Assembly: GCF_016863395.1 (NCBI RefSeq)
Contig: NZ_BOOU01000030.1
Coordinates: 62,001-126,000, forward strand
DNA: 64,000 bases
Reading direction: 5' to 3'
Source of the DNA: Sphaerisporangium rufum
Lineage (GTDB): Bacteria; Actinomycetota; Actinomycetes; Streptosporangiales; Streptosporangiaceae
A program made the position numbers and the translations under genes. Positions within the stretch are counted from its first letter, which is position 1; each line of letters begins with the position of its first letter. The notes beneath the pieces are model-generated. The model did no database searches and was not told where the DNA came from. It saw only the letters and a list, made by a program, of their open reading frames with translations. Positions 21,307 through 30,145 of the stretch are shown piece by piece.

Positions 21307-22012
21307 GATCAACGACATCCACGTCCACTACGGCAAGATCGAGGCCATCAAGGGCATCTCGCTGGAGGTGGCGGAGGGGGAGATCGTCACCCTCATCGGC
21401 GCCAACGGCGCCGGCAAGACCACCACGCTGAAGACCATCTCGGGCCTGCGCACGCTGACCTCGGGCAGCATCACCTTCGACGGGACCGACATCAGCCGGT
21501 TGCCCGGGCACAAGCGGGTGCTGGCCGGCATCGGGCAGGCCCCCGAGGGCCGCGGCGTCTTCCCCGGCATGACCGTGACCGAGAACCTGCTGATGGGCGC
21601 GTACGCCCGCAAGGGCGACTTCGGCAAGGACCTCGACGAGGTCTTCGAGCTGTTCCCGCGGCTGGCCGAGCGCCGTGACCAGGCGGGCGGCACGATGTCG
21701 GGCGGCGAGCAGCAGATGGTGGCCATCGGCCGGGCGTTGATGAGCCGGCCGAAGGTACTGCTGCTGGACGAACCGTCGATGGGCTTGGCCCCGAAGCTGG
21801 TGGCGCAGATCTTCTCGATCATCAAGGAGATCAACGACCGGGGTACCACGGTGCTGCTGGTGGAGCAGAACGCCCAGCAGGCGCTGCAGTTGGCCCACCG
21901 GGCCTACGTGCTGGAGACCGGCCGGGTGGTCAAGTCGGCTCCCGCGGCCGACCTGCTGCACGACCCGCAGGTGCGCGAGGCGTACCTGGGCGGGGAACTC
22001 GGGGCGCACTGA
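21296..22012 (+). CDS. livF: Branched-chain amino-acid ABC ATP-binding protein (LivF type)
   Basis: 238 residues. Second ABC ATPase of the importer, with Walker A GANGAGKTT, signature MSGGEQQMVAIGRAL and Walker B LLLDEPSMGLAP. It overlaps livG by 11 bases. The gene ends the operon and is followed by a 14-bp hairpin shared with the convergent lipoprotein gene. Confidence 0.95.
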   Translation: MLLEINDIHVHYGKIEAIKGISLEVAEGEIVTLIGANGAGKTTTLKTISGLRTLTSGSITFDGTDISRLPGHKRVLAGIGQAPEGRGVFPGMTVTENLLMGAYARKGDFGKDLDEVFELFPRLAERRDQAGGTMSGGEQQMVAIGRALMSRPKVLLLDEPSMGLAPKLVAQIFSIIKEINDRGTTVLLVEQNAQQALQLAHRAYVLETGRVVKSAPAADLLHDPQVREAYLGGELGAH

Positions 22013-22024
22013 GCGGCGCGCGGT

Positions 22025-22062
22025 CCGGCGGCCGGCCGGGAGTGCTCGCGGCCGGCCGCCGG
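22025..22062. terminator. Bidirectional hairpin between livF and a convergent lipoprotein gene
   Basis: A perfect 14-bp stem, CCGGCGGCCGGCCG (22025-22038) with CGGCCGGCCGCCGG (22049-22062), and a 10-base loop. No T run follows. Its position between two convergent stops supports termination on both strands. Confidence 0.7.
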
Positions 22063-22085
22063 GGCGTGGACCCGGCGCCGCGGGC

Positions 22086-22640
22086 TCAGCGCAGGGCCAC
22101 CTGCACGCCCTTGGACGGGCCGATGGCCCCGAGCGGCGGGTCGGCGAAGAACCGGATCGCGGTGATCCGGGCGTCCTTCGGCACGTCGAACCACAGATCG
22201 AACTCCATCCGCACGAAGCTGCCGACCGGGATCTCGTCCGGCTGGCGCTTGATGGCCTGCACGAAGTCGTCGACGTGGAACGTGCGCCCGTCGGCGGTCA
22301 CCAGCAATTGCTGGCCGGCGTCGAACTTCTGGTTGGTGCGGTCGGTGCTCTCGATCAATATGCGGACCCGGGCGAACTGCCCCTTGGCGTTCCACTCGGC
22401 GTGGCTGCCGAACAGGCTCGGCATGCCGTCCTCGAAACCGAGGACGCGGAAGCGCATCTGCCCGTCGGTGACCGGCGCCGCGCGGATCACCGTCTCGTCG
22501 GCGCGCGCGGTCTGCGCCGGGATGACGTACGTCGCCACGGGGGAGGGGGTGGCGACGCCGGAGCCGGCCGCCCGGTCCGAGCAACCGGAGAGGAGAGTGA
22601 CGATCGCCGCGCAACTCAGCATGATCGAAAAGGTCCGCAC
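22086..22640 (-). CDS. Small lipoprotein, DUF4352-like
   Basis: 184 residues with a lipoprotein signal (lipobox LLSGC, C20) and a beta-rich domain (about 55-184) resembling DUF4352/immunoglobulin-like lipoprotein domains, e.g. ARVRILIESTDRTNQKFD and VRMEFDLWFDVP. Function unknown; an envelope role is inferred. Start GTG 22640 is preceded by TAGTGT (complement of 22647-22652) ending 6 bases away with no ribosome site, so it is probably leaderless. It lies between two amino-acid transport operons but on the other strand. Confidence 0.8.
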   Translation of the reverse strand: MRTFSIMLSCAAIVTLLSGCSDRAAGSGVATPSPVATYVIPAQTARADETVIRAAPVTDGQMRFRVLGFEDGMPSLFGSHAEWNAKGQFARVRILIESTDRTNQKFDAGQQLLVTADGRTFHVDDFVQAIKRQPDEIPVGSFVRMEFDLWFDVPKDARITAIRFFADPPLGAIGPSKGVQVALR

Positions 22641-22800
22641 AATCGCACACTAATCTCCGGGCGGCCGGATGAACGGGGCCCGCCGGACCCGTTGTGCGAT
22701 CGTTTCTTTCCGGTGACAGCCCTGGTGACCAGGTACGACAGCATGGCCAGGGTTACGGTAGCTTAACTTGACTCCGACAAAGAGCTAAAAGGAGGACGTT

Positions 22801-23658
22801 GTGGTCTTTAGCTCCAAGCGTCGTCGTATCACCTCTATTGCGGCGCTCGCCATGGGTGCCGCCTGCGTTCTCACCGCCTGTGGCGGCGAGTCCGACACCG
22901 GGGCGTCCGCGAGTGGCGCACCCGCGGCCTCGGCCGCGGGCGGCATCAAACTGATCAAGGACGGCAAGATCACGACGTGCACGAACGTCCCCTATGAGCC
23001 GTTCCAGTTCAACCAGGGCAACAAGGTCGTCGGTTTCGACGTCGACATGGTGGACCTGGTGGCCAAGAAGCTGGGCGTCACCCAGGAGATCGTGGACATC
23101 GACTTCGCGGTGATCAAGAGCGGAGCCGCGCTGAATGCCGGCAAGTGCGATGTGGCCGCGGCCGGCATGACGATCACCGATGAGCGCAAGAAGAACCTGC
23201 TGTTCTCCGACCCCTACTTCGACGCCACCCAGGCCCTGCTCGCCAAGAAGGGCACCGGCGTCAAGTCGCTGGAGGAGGTCAAGGCCAAGGGCCTGAAGCT
23301 GGGAGCGCAGGCTTCCACCACCGGCCTCGACTACGTCAAGGAAAAGGGGCTCAACCCCACCGAGTACGCCGACTCGCCCAAGGAGCTGCTCGGCCTGCAG
23401 TCCGGCCAGGCCGACGTCATCGTGCAGGACCTGCCCGTGGTGCTCACCTGGCTGAAGAAGCCGGAGATCGCGAGCAAGTTCGAGCTGGTGGCCAGCCTGG
23501 ACACCGGCGAGCAGTACGGCATCGGCATGAAGAAGGGCAACGACGCGCTGGCCAAGGCGGTCAACGAGGCCTTCACCGCCGCCAAGTCCGACGGCACCTA
23601 CGAGCAGATCTACATGAAGTGGTTCGGCAAGAAGCCGGGCGAGCTCGGGGTCTCCTGA
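22801..23658 (+). CDS. Polar amino-acid ABC transporter substrate-binding lipoprotein
   Basis: 285 residues. The lipobox LTAC (C27) anchors a family-3 solute-binding protein: ITTCTNVPYEPFQFN at the N-lobe, VVGFDVDMVDLVAKKLG, then GMTITDERKKNLLFSDPYF. It is related to glutamine/glutamate-binding proteins; the exact ligand cannot be read from the sequence. GTG 22801 is preceded by AAAAGGAGGA, a very good ribosome site. First gene of a three-gene importer operon. Confidence 0.93.
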   Translation: MVFSSKRRRITSIAALAMGAACVLTACGGESDTGASASGAPAASAAGGIKLIKDGKITTCTNVPYEPFQFNQGNKVVGFDVDMVDLVAKKLGVTQEIVDIDFAVIKSGAALNAGKCDVAAAGMTITDERKKNLLFSDPYFDATQALLAKKGTGVKSLEEVKAKGLKLGAQASTTGLDYVKEKGLNPTEYADSPKELLGLQSGQADVIVQDLPVVLTWLKKPEIASKFELVASLDTGEQYGIGMKKGNDALAKAVNEAFTAAKSDGTYEQIYMKWFGKKPGELGVS

Positions 23659-23662
23659 GTCC

Positions 23663-24526
23663 ATGACCGACCACCTGACGAGCGGCCCGGCCGACCCGGC
23701 CGGGCCCGCCGGGCCGGCCGGACCGCCACCCGGCAGAGCGCGGCTCAGCCCGCGCAAGCGGCAGCGGATCAGCCGCGCGATCCAGTACGTCGTCCTGGCC
23801 GCCGTGCTATTGACGGTCGTCCTGGTCGCCAACTGGCAGGGGCTGGCCGAGAACTTCACCAAGCTGGACGTCGCCCGGCAGACCCTGCCCGAGCTGTTCA
23901 CCGTCGCGCTGAAGAACACGATCATCTACACGGTGGGCGGCTTCGTCCTCGGCGCGCTCGGCGGCCTGCTGTTCGCGCTGATGCGGATGTCCTCGGTGCG
24001 GCCCTACCGCTGGATCGCGACGATCTACATCGAGATCTTCCGCGGCCTGCCCGCGCTGCTGATCTTCCTGCTGATCCTGTTCCTGCCGCTGGTGCTCGGC
24101 TTCCAGCTGCCCGGCGGCACCTACGGGTCCGGCATCCTTGGTCTGGCCGTCATCAACGCGGCCTACATGGCCGAGACGCTGCGGGCCGGCCTGCAGGCCG
24201 TGCCCCGGGGCCAGATGGAGGCGGCCCGCTCGCTCGGCATGTCCCACGCGCGGGCGATGGCCACGATCGTGATCCCGCAGGCGATCCGGATCGTGATCCC
24301 GCCGACGACCAACCAGTTCGTCGCGCTGCTGAAGGACTCCTCGCTGGTCTTCTTCCTCGGCGTCAGCGGCGAGTACGTCGAGCTGACCAAGTTCGGCAAC
24401 GACGTGGCGTCCACGACGAGCAACGCGACCCCGATCCTGGTGGTGGGCCTGACCTACCTGCTCGTCACGATCCCGCTGGGCTACCTGGCGGGCCGCCTCG
24501 AAGCGCGCCAGGCGAAGGGACGGTGA
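23663..24526 (+). CDS. Polar amino-acid ABC transporter permease
   Basis: 287 residues. It has a Pro/Gly-rich cytoplasmic N-terminus (1-32), one membrane helix, and a HisM-type permease domain with the EAA loop in [20 protein letters not shown]. It is the only permease in the operon, so it probably acts as a homodimer. It begins 4 bases after the binding-protein stop and overlaps the ATPase gene (GTGA). Confidence 0.93.
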   Translation: MTDHLTSGPADPAGPAGPAGPPPGRARLSPRKRQRISRAIQYVVLAAVLLTVVLVANWQGLAENFTKLDVARQTLPELFTVALKNTIIYTVGGFVLGALGGLLFALMRMSSVRPYRWIATIYIEIFRGLPALLIFLLILFLPLVLGFQLPGGTYGSGILGLAVINAAYMAETLRAGLQAVPRGQMEAARSLGMSHARAMATIVIPQAIRIVIPPTTNQFVALLKDSSLVFFLGVSGEYVELTKFGNDVASTTSNATPILVVGLTYLLVTIPLGYLAGRLEARQAKGR

Positions 24527-25329
24527 CCGCGATGGCCCACGCCGTCGAGATCAAGGATCTGCACAAGTCGTTCGGCGAGCTGGAGGTGCTCAAGGGCATC
24601 GACTTCACCGTGGACCAGGGACAGGTGGTCTGCGTCATCGGCCCGTCCGGCTCGGGCAAGTCGACCCTGCTGCGCTGCGTGAACCTGCTCGAACAGCCCA
24701 CCAAGGGCACCGTCCGGGTGGGCGGGGTGGAACTGACCGATCCGGACGTCGACATCGACGCCGCCCGGCGCCGCCTGGGCATGGTGTTCCAGTCGTTCAA
24801 CCTCTTCCCGCACATGACGGCGCTGCAGAACGTCATGATCGCTCAGCGGCGGGTGCTGAAGCGGGGGAGCGGCGAGGCCGAGCGGGTCGCCCGGGCCAAC
24901 CTGGAGAAGGTCGGCGTCGCCGACAAGTGCGACGTCTACCCGGCGCAGCTGTCCGGCGGGCAGCAGCAGCGGGTGGCGATCGCCCGGGCGCTGGCCATGG
25001 ACCCCGACCTGATGCTGTTCGACGAGCCGACCTCGGCGCTGGACCCCGAACTGGTCGGCGACGTGCTGTCGGTCATGCGCGACCTGGCCAGGGACGGGAT
25101 GACCATGCTGGTCGTCACGCACGAGATGGGCTTCGCCCGCGAGGTCGCCGACCGGGTGGTGTTCATGGACGGCGGCGTGATCGTCGAGGAGGGCCCGGCC
25201 GACCAGGTGATCGGCGACCCGCGGCACGCCCGCACCCGCACGTTCCTCAGCCGGGTGCTCGACCCGACGCACGCCGGCGACGAGCCGGGGGCGGGATCCG
25301 CGCCGGCGGACGCCGGGCCAGGCTCCTGA
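24523..25329 (+). CDS. glnQ: Polar amino-acid ABC transporter ATP-binding protein
   Basis: 268 residues. GlnQ/HisP-type ATPase with Walker [14 protein letters not shown], signature [16 protein letters not shown], Walker [15 protein letters not shown] and the His switch [12 protein letters not shown] 24523 overlaps the permease stop; ATG 24532 is an alternative. The polar C-terminal 25 residues exceed the usual GlnQ end. The symbol is by family, not by proven substrate. Confidence 0.93.
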   Translation: MTAMAHAVEIKDLHKSFGELEVLKGIDFTVDQGQVVCVIGPSGSGKSTLLRCVNLLEQPTKGTVRVGGVELTDPDVDIDAARRRLGMVFQSFNLFPHMTALQNVMIAQRRVLKRGSGEAERVARANLEKVGVADKCDVYPAQLSGGQQQRVAIARALAMDPDLMLFDEPTSALDPELVGDVLSVMRDLARDGMTMLVVTHEMGFAREVADRVVFMDGGVIVEEGPADQVIGDPRHARTRTFLSRVLDPTHAGDEPGAGSAPADAGPGS

Positions 25330-25344
25330 CCCCGGAACGCGGTC

Positions 25345-25421
25345 GAGCCCGCAGGTGATCTTTGGGGCCGTGTGCGGCTTCCCCGGCCGCACACGTTGTC
25401 TACTCGATCACCCGCGGGCTC
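25345..25421. terminator. Nested two-stem structure between convergent genes
   Basis: The outer arms GAGCCCGCAGGTGATC (25345-25360) and GATCACCCGCGGGCTC (25406-25421) pair over 16 bases with one mismatch. Inside, CGTGTGCGGC (25369-25378) pairs perfectly with GCCGCACACG (25386-25395), followed by TTGTCT. The inner hairpin can terminate the ABC operon. The outer arms could close the whole into one long cruciform. GCGTCAC occurs four times just beyond (25424, 25465, 25507, 25517). Confidence 0.75.
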
Positions 25422-25509
25422 TGGCGTCACCACGCTAGCGACCCATGGGGCCCATGTGCAAAGAGCGTCACCCAGCGTGCCCGGCGGGCCGGCCGGGCGG
25501 CGCCGCGCG

Positions 25510-25938
25510 TCACTGCGCGTCACGCAGCATGCAGGTGAGCCGGGCGGTGCACACCCGCCGGCCGGCCTCGTCGGTGATCTCGATGTCGTAGGTCGCCAGC
25601 GTCCGCCCGCCGTGCAGCCGGGTCGCCACCCCGGTCACCTGACCAGAGCTCGCCGAGCGATGGTGGGTGGCGTTGATCTCGATGCCCATGGCCACCCGGC
25701 CGGGCCCCGCGTGCAGCGCGGCCCCGGTCGAGCCGAGGGTCTCGGCCAGCACGCAGGACGCCCCGCCGTGCAGCAGCCCGTACGGCTGGGTGTTGCCCTC
25801 GACCGGCATCCGGGCGACGACCCGCTCCGCGGTGGCCTCGACGAACTCGATGCCCATGGCGGAGGCCAGGGTCTCGCGGTGCGTCACGCCGAAAATCTCT
25901 TCGAGCCGGGTGTGGTCCTCGGGGTTGGTCATGGTCAA
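25510..25938 (-). CDS. PaaI-like hotdog-fold thioesterase
   Basis: 142 residues. Hotdog domain with the PaaI-type motif GLLHGGASCVLAETLGS, in which the HGG and the following acidic residue are active-site elements, and the core strand VAMGIEINATHHRSA. It probably hydrolyses an acyl-CoA in the cytoplasm; the substrate is unknown. ATG 25938 or 25932 may be the start. It is divergent from polA with a 62-base gap. Confidence 0.9.
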   Translation of the reverse strand: MTMTNPEDHTRLEEIFGVTHRETLASAMGIEFVEATAERVVARMPVEGNTQPYGLLHGGASCVLAETLGSTGAALHAGPGRVAMGIEINATHHRSASSGQVTGVATRLHGGRTLATYDIEITDEAGRRVCTARLTCMLRDAQ

Positions 25939-26000
25939 GGCAAGGCCTCCAGTTGCGCGCGGGGGAGTGTTCTGTCGTACTCGGAGACTAGGCTGCGGAT

Positions 26001-28703
26001 GTGCCGAAGAAGGAAACGACCCCCTCCCGTCCCCGCCTGCTCCTGCTGGACGGGCACTCGCTGGCGTACCGTGCCTTCTACGCTTTGAAGGACGCCGGGC
26101 TGACCACCACCGACGGCCAGCACACCGAGGCGGTGTACGGCTTCACCTCGATGCTGATCAACGTGCTCCGCGACGAGAAGCCGACCCACGTCGCGGTCTG
26201 CTTCGACCGCTCCGAGCCCACCTTCCGGCACGAGTCCTACCAGCAGTACAAGGCGAACCGGCAGGAGACCCCGGAGGACTTCCGCGGCCAGGTGAGCCTG
26301 ATCTTCGAGGTGCTGGACGCGCTGCGGCTGCCCTACCTGTCGCTGCCCGGCTACGAGGCCGACGACCTGATCGCCACGCTGGCCCACCGGGCGTCCGCCG
26401 AGGGGATGGACGTCCTGATCGTCACCGGTGATCGCGACGCCCTGCAGCTGGTGGACGACCGGGTCACCCTGCTGATGACCCGCCGCGGCATCAGCGACAT
26501 GACGCGCTTCGACCCGCCCGCCGTGGTGGAGAAGTACGGCCTGACCCCGGTGCAGTACCCCGACTTCGCCGCGCTGCGCGGCGACCCGAGCGACAACCTG
26601 CCGAGCATCCCGGGCGTCGGGGAGAAGACCGCGGCCAAGTGGGTGCGCGAGTTCGGCTCGCTCACCGCGCTGGTCGACCGGGTCGACGAGGTCAAGGGCA
26701 AGGTCGGCGACCGGTTGCGCGAGCATCTGGCCCAGGTGATCCACAACCGGCAGCTCACCGAACTGCGCCGCGACGTGCCGCTGGAGGCCGAGGTCACCGC
26801 GCTCACCATGGGCCGGTGGGACCGCGACGAGATCCACAAGCTCTTCGACAGCCTGCAGTTCCGGGTGCTGCGCGACCGCCTCTACCAGAGCATCGGCACC
26901 GCCGAGCCGGAGGCGGAGGCGGGGTTCGAGGTCGAGCTGGTCGAGCCGGCCGAGGGCGGCCTCGGCGACTGGCTGGCCGGCGCGCCGGCCGGCCGGGTCG
27001 GCCTCGCGGTCCGGTGCGCCCATGGCAGCGGCACCGGCAGCGTCGAGAGCCTGGCCGTCGCCCTGCCGCCGGATGCCGAGGGCCGGCGCCGGGCCGCGCA
27101 CCTCGATCCGGCCGCGCTCGGCGAGGCCGACGACGCGGCGCTGCGCCGCTGGCTGGCCGACGAGTCGGTGCCCAAGGCGGTGCACGACGTCAAGGGGCCG
27201 CTGCTGTCGCTGTGGGCGCACGGCCTGGACCTGCGCGGGGTGACCTGTGACACCGCGCTGGCCGCCTACCTGGCGATGCCCGGGCAGCGTTCCTTCCCGC
27301 TGGACGACCTCGTGCTGCGCTACCTGCAGCGCGAGCTGCGCGCTGAGACCGACGCGGGCGGCCAGGCGGCGCTGTTCGACGACCCGGCCGACAACGCCGG
27401 CGAGGAGCTCGCGGTGCGCGCCGAGGCGGTGCGCGAGCTCGCCGACGCCCTGGAGGCGTACCTGGAGCCGCGCGGCGGCATCCGGCTGCTGCGCGAGGTG
27501 GAGCTGCCGCTGGTGCGCGTGCTGGCGGAGCTGGAACGGGCCGGCATCGCGGCCGACCGCGACCACCTGACCGGCCTGGAGGCCGAGTTCGGCGCGGCGG
27601 TGAAGCAGGCGGTGGAGGAGGCGCACCGGGTGGTCGGCGAGCAGTTCAACCTGGGTTCGCCCAAGCAGCTGCAGGAGATCCTCTTCGTCCGGCTCGGCCT
27701 GCCCAAGACCAAGAAGATCAAGACCGGCTACACCACCGACGCCGACGCGCTGGCCACCCTGGCCACCCAGACCGACAACGAGCTGCCGACCATCCTGCTG
27801 CGCCACCGCGACCAGACCAAGCTGCGCACCACCGTCGAGGGCCTGATCAAGGAGATCGCCGACGACGGCCGCATCCACACCACCTACAACCAGATCATCG
27901 CGGCCACCGGCCGGCTGTCGTCGGAGAAGCCCAACCTGCAGAACATCCCGATCCGCACCGGCGAGGGCCGGCGGATCCGGGAGGGCTTCGTGGTGGGCGA
28001 GGGCTTCGACTGCCTGCTCACCGCCGACTACAGCCAGATCGAGCTGCGCATCATGGCGCACCTGTCCGGCGACGCCTCGCTGATCGCCGCGTTCGAGTCC
28101 GGCCACGACTTCCACCAGGCCACCGCGGCCCGGGTCTTCGACCTGCCGCCCGAGCAGGTCGACGGCGGGCTGCGCGCGCGGATCAAGGCGATGAACTACG
28201 GCCTGGCCTACGGGCTGTCGGACTTCGGGCTGTCCGGCCAGCTCGGCATCCCGGTCGCCGAGGCCCGCGCGCTCAAGGACGAGTACTTCCAGGAGTTCGG
28301 CGGGGTCCGCGACTACCTCGGCGCGATCGTGACCCAGGCCCGGCACGACGGCTACACCGAGACCATCCTCGGCCGGCGCCGCTACCTGCCCGACCTCACC
28401 AGCGACAACCGGCAGCGGCGGGAGATGGCCGAGCGGATGGCGCTGAACGCGCCCATCCAGGGGTCGGCCGCCGACATCATCAAGGTCGCCATGCTGAACG
28501 TCCACCGGGCGCTGCGCGATCAGGGGCTGCGCTCGCGCATGCTGCTGCAGGTGCACGACGAGCTGGTCTTCGAGGTGGCCCCGGGTGAGGTGGAGCAGGT
28601 CCGCGAGCTGGTGGTCCGGGAGATGGGCGCCGCCTACCGGCTGCGCGTCCCGCTGGACGTCTCGGTGGGCGTCGGCCGCACCTGGCAGGACGCCGGCCAC
28701 TGA
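26001..28703 (+). CDS. polA: DNA polymerase I
   Basis: 900 residues. Gap filling and Okazaki-fragment processing. The N-terminal 5' nuclease (1-310) has LLLDGHSLAYRAFYA, YEADDLIATLA and the helix-hairpin-helix LPSIPGVGEKTA. The polymerase domain has DYSQIELRIMAHLSGD (motif A), the O-helix KAMNYGLAYG (motif B) and QVHDELVFEV (motif C). The intervening 3'-5' exonuclease region lacks the acidic metal-binding motifs, as in other actinobacterial PolA, so it probably does not proofread. GTG 26001 stands 6 bases after TAGGCT (25989-25994): leaderless. Confidence 0.97.
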   Translation: MPKKETTPSRPRLLLLDGHSLAYRAFYALKDAGLTTTDGQHTEAVYGFTSMLINVLRDEKPTHVAVCFDRSEPTFRHESYQQYKANRQETPEDFRGQVSLIFEVLDALRLPYLSLPGYEADDLIATLAHRASAEGMDVLIVTGDRDALQLVDDRVTLLMTRRGISDMTRFDPPAVVEKYGLTPVQYPDFAALRGDPSDNLPSIPGVGEKTAAKWVREFGSLTALVDRVDEVKGKVGDRLREHLAQVIHNRQLTELRRDVPLEAEVTALTMGRWDRDEIHKLFDSLQFRVLRDRLYQSIGTAEPEAEAGFEVELVEPAEGGLGDWLAGAPAGRVGLAVRCAHGSGTGSVESLAVALPPDAEGRRRAAHLDPAALGEADDAALRRWLADESVPKAVHDVKGPLLSLWAHGLDLRGVTCDTALAAYLAMPGQRSFPLDDLVLRYLQRELRAETDAGGQAALFDDPADNAGEELAVRAEAVRELADALEAYLEPRGGIRLLREVELPLVRVLAELERAGIAADRDHLTGLEAEFGAAVKQAVEEAHRVVGEQFNLGSPKQLQEILFVRLGLPKTKKIKTGYTTDADALATLATQTDNELPTILLRHRDQTKLRTTVEGLIKEIADDGRIHTTYNQIIAATGRLSSEKPNLQNIPIRTGEGRRIREGFVVGEGFDCLLTADYSQIELRIMAHLSGDASLIAAFESGHDFHQATAARVFDLPPEQVDGGLRARIKAMNYGLAYGLSDFGLSGQLGIPVAEARALKDEYFQEFGGVRDYLGAIVTQARHDGYTETILGRRRYLPDLTSDNRQRREMAERMALNAPIQGSAADIIKVAMLNVHRALRDQGLRSRMLLQVHDELVFEVAPGEVEQVRELVVREMGAAYRLRVPLDVSVGVGRTWQDAGH

Positions 28704-28825
28704 CCCGGCCGCGGCGCGGCGGCCCGGTGCCGGGGGCGGGGGGAACGGCCCGGGACGGCCCCGCCGGGTGATCGGTGGATCTAGGGTGGATGGGCTGATC
28801 CGTCCCCCCGCCCAGGAGTTCCGCT

Positions 28826-29923
28826 GTGCGCAGCACGCCCGGCCTGACCCCGCTCATCGGTCTCGTGAACGTCGGTGTCATGATCGTCGCGGCGGTCGTG
28901 CTGCTGGTGATGCCCCTCGACGACCATGGGCCGGACCCGCGCCGCGCCGCCGCCACCCCCGGCCCGCCGGCCTCTCCCTCCCAGGCCCTCCCGACGCCGA
29001 GCACGGCCGCGCCGGTCACCGCGACGGCCGAGCTGGCCCGCCGGGTCGGGGCCAACGAGCTGGGGCTGGTTCCGGTGCTGATGTACCACCGGATCCAGAA
29101 GAAGCGGCGGGCCTCGATCGACCGCACGCCCGCCCAACTGCGCGCCGAGCTGGTCACCCTGGCCGAGAGCGGGTACGTGCCGGTGACCGCGGCCGAGTTC
29201 GCCGCCGGGCGGATGGACGTGCCCGCCGGGTCGCATCCGGTCGTGCTCACCTTCGACGACGGCAGCCCCACCCACTTCGCGCTCGGCGCCGACGGGTGGC
29301 CGGCGCCGGACACCGCGGTGCGGATCATCCTGGACGTGGCGCGCGACCACCCCGGGTTCCGCCCCGTGGCCACGTTCTGGGTGAACAAGGAGCCGTTCGG
29401 CATCACCGGGCACGACCGCCAGGCGGCGGCGGTGCGCTGGCTGGTCGACCACGGGTTCGAGGTGGCCAACCACACCTACGACCACCCCGACCTGCGCCGC
29501 CTGCGCAAGAAGAAGGTCGCCGAGCAGATCGTCCGGCAGTCGCGGCTGCTGCACGCGGCCGGCGCACCGCGGTCGGCCACCTTCGCGCTGCCTTACGGCA
29601 GCATGCCGAGGAAGCGGGCCACCGCGCGGTCGGGGAAGTGGGACGGCACCTCCTACCGCTTCGACGCGGTCTTCCTGGCCGGGGCCGAGCCGGCGATTTC
29701 GCCCTACGCGAAGGGCTTCGACCGGTTCGCGATCCCCCGGGTGCAGTCCAACGGAAAGAAAGGCGAGTGCCGCAAGTGGTGCTCCCAGTACTGGCTGGAG
29801 TGGCTGGACCGGCATCCGGACCGGCGATACACCTCGGACGGAGATCCCGCGCGCGTCTCCATGCCGCGGGAGATTCGCGGTAAGATCGCGACAAAGTCGC
29901 GCGAGATGGCGATCGCTTACTAG
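28826..29923 (+). CDS. Polysaccharide deacetylase (NodB domain), membrane anchored or secreted
   Basis: 365 residues. An N-terminal hydrophobic segment (about 9-31) is a signal or anchor. The NodB domain has motif 1 VVLTFDDGSPTH (catalytic base and metal Asp) and motif 2 VANHTYDHPDLRR (metal His residues). This fold removes N-acetyl groups from peptidoglycan or other glycans; the substrate is not known. AGGAG precedes GTG 28826 by 7 bases, and TAGGGT at 28782-28787 is a likely -10 for a short leader. Confidence 0.9.
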   Translation: MRSTPGLTPLIGLVNVGVMIVAAVVLLVMPLDDHGPDPRRAAATPGPPASPSQALPTPSTAAPVTATAELARRVGANELGLVPVLMYHRIQKKRRASIDRTPAQLRAELVTLAESGYVPVTAAEFAAGRMDVPAGSHPVVLTFDDGSPTHFALGADGWPAPDTAVRIILDVARDHPGFRPVATFWVNKEPFGITGHDRQAAAVRWLVDHGFEVANHTYDHPDLRRLRKKKVAEQIVRQSRLLHAAGAPRSATFALPYGSMPRKRATARSGKWDGTSYRFDAVFLAGAEPAISPYAKGFDRFAIPRVQSNGKKGECRKWCSQYWLEWLDRHPDRRYTSDGDPARVSMPREIRGKIATKSREMAIAY

Positions 29924-29955
29924 TGGCGGGCCGGGTTGTGCAGGTGGGCGCCGGA

Positions 29956-29984
29956 TTGACCGCGCCCGCGTACTCTCATATGCT
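29956..29984 (+). promoter_or_regulatory. Vegetative-type promoter of rpsA
   Basis: TTGACC (29956-29961), a 17-bp spacer and TATGCT (29979-29984) match the housekeeping sigma consensus well. Transcription would begin near 29991 and leave a leader of about 155 bases before rpsA, long enough for autogenous control, though no specific structure was identified. Confidence 0.65.
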
Positions 29985-30145
29985 GATCGCTGCGCTGTGG
30001 GCTCGCGTGCGCCTCGGACGGAGCGGGCTCGCGCTCGGTCATGTCGACCAACGGTCATCAGACCCTATCTCGGCTTGAACGATAAAGAAGGCCTGCCGCG
30101 CGTACGCCACATCGACATCTGTCCGCGTTCGGAGCAATTCCACAC

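Noticed and set aside
25935-28700. 921-codon antisense frame over polA
   Set aside because: Shadow of polA; low-complexity translation without motifs.
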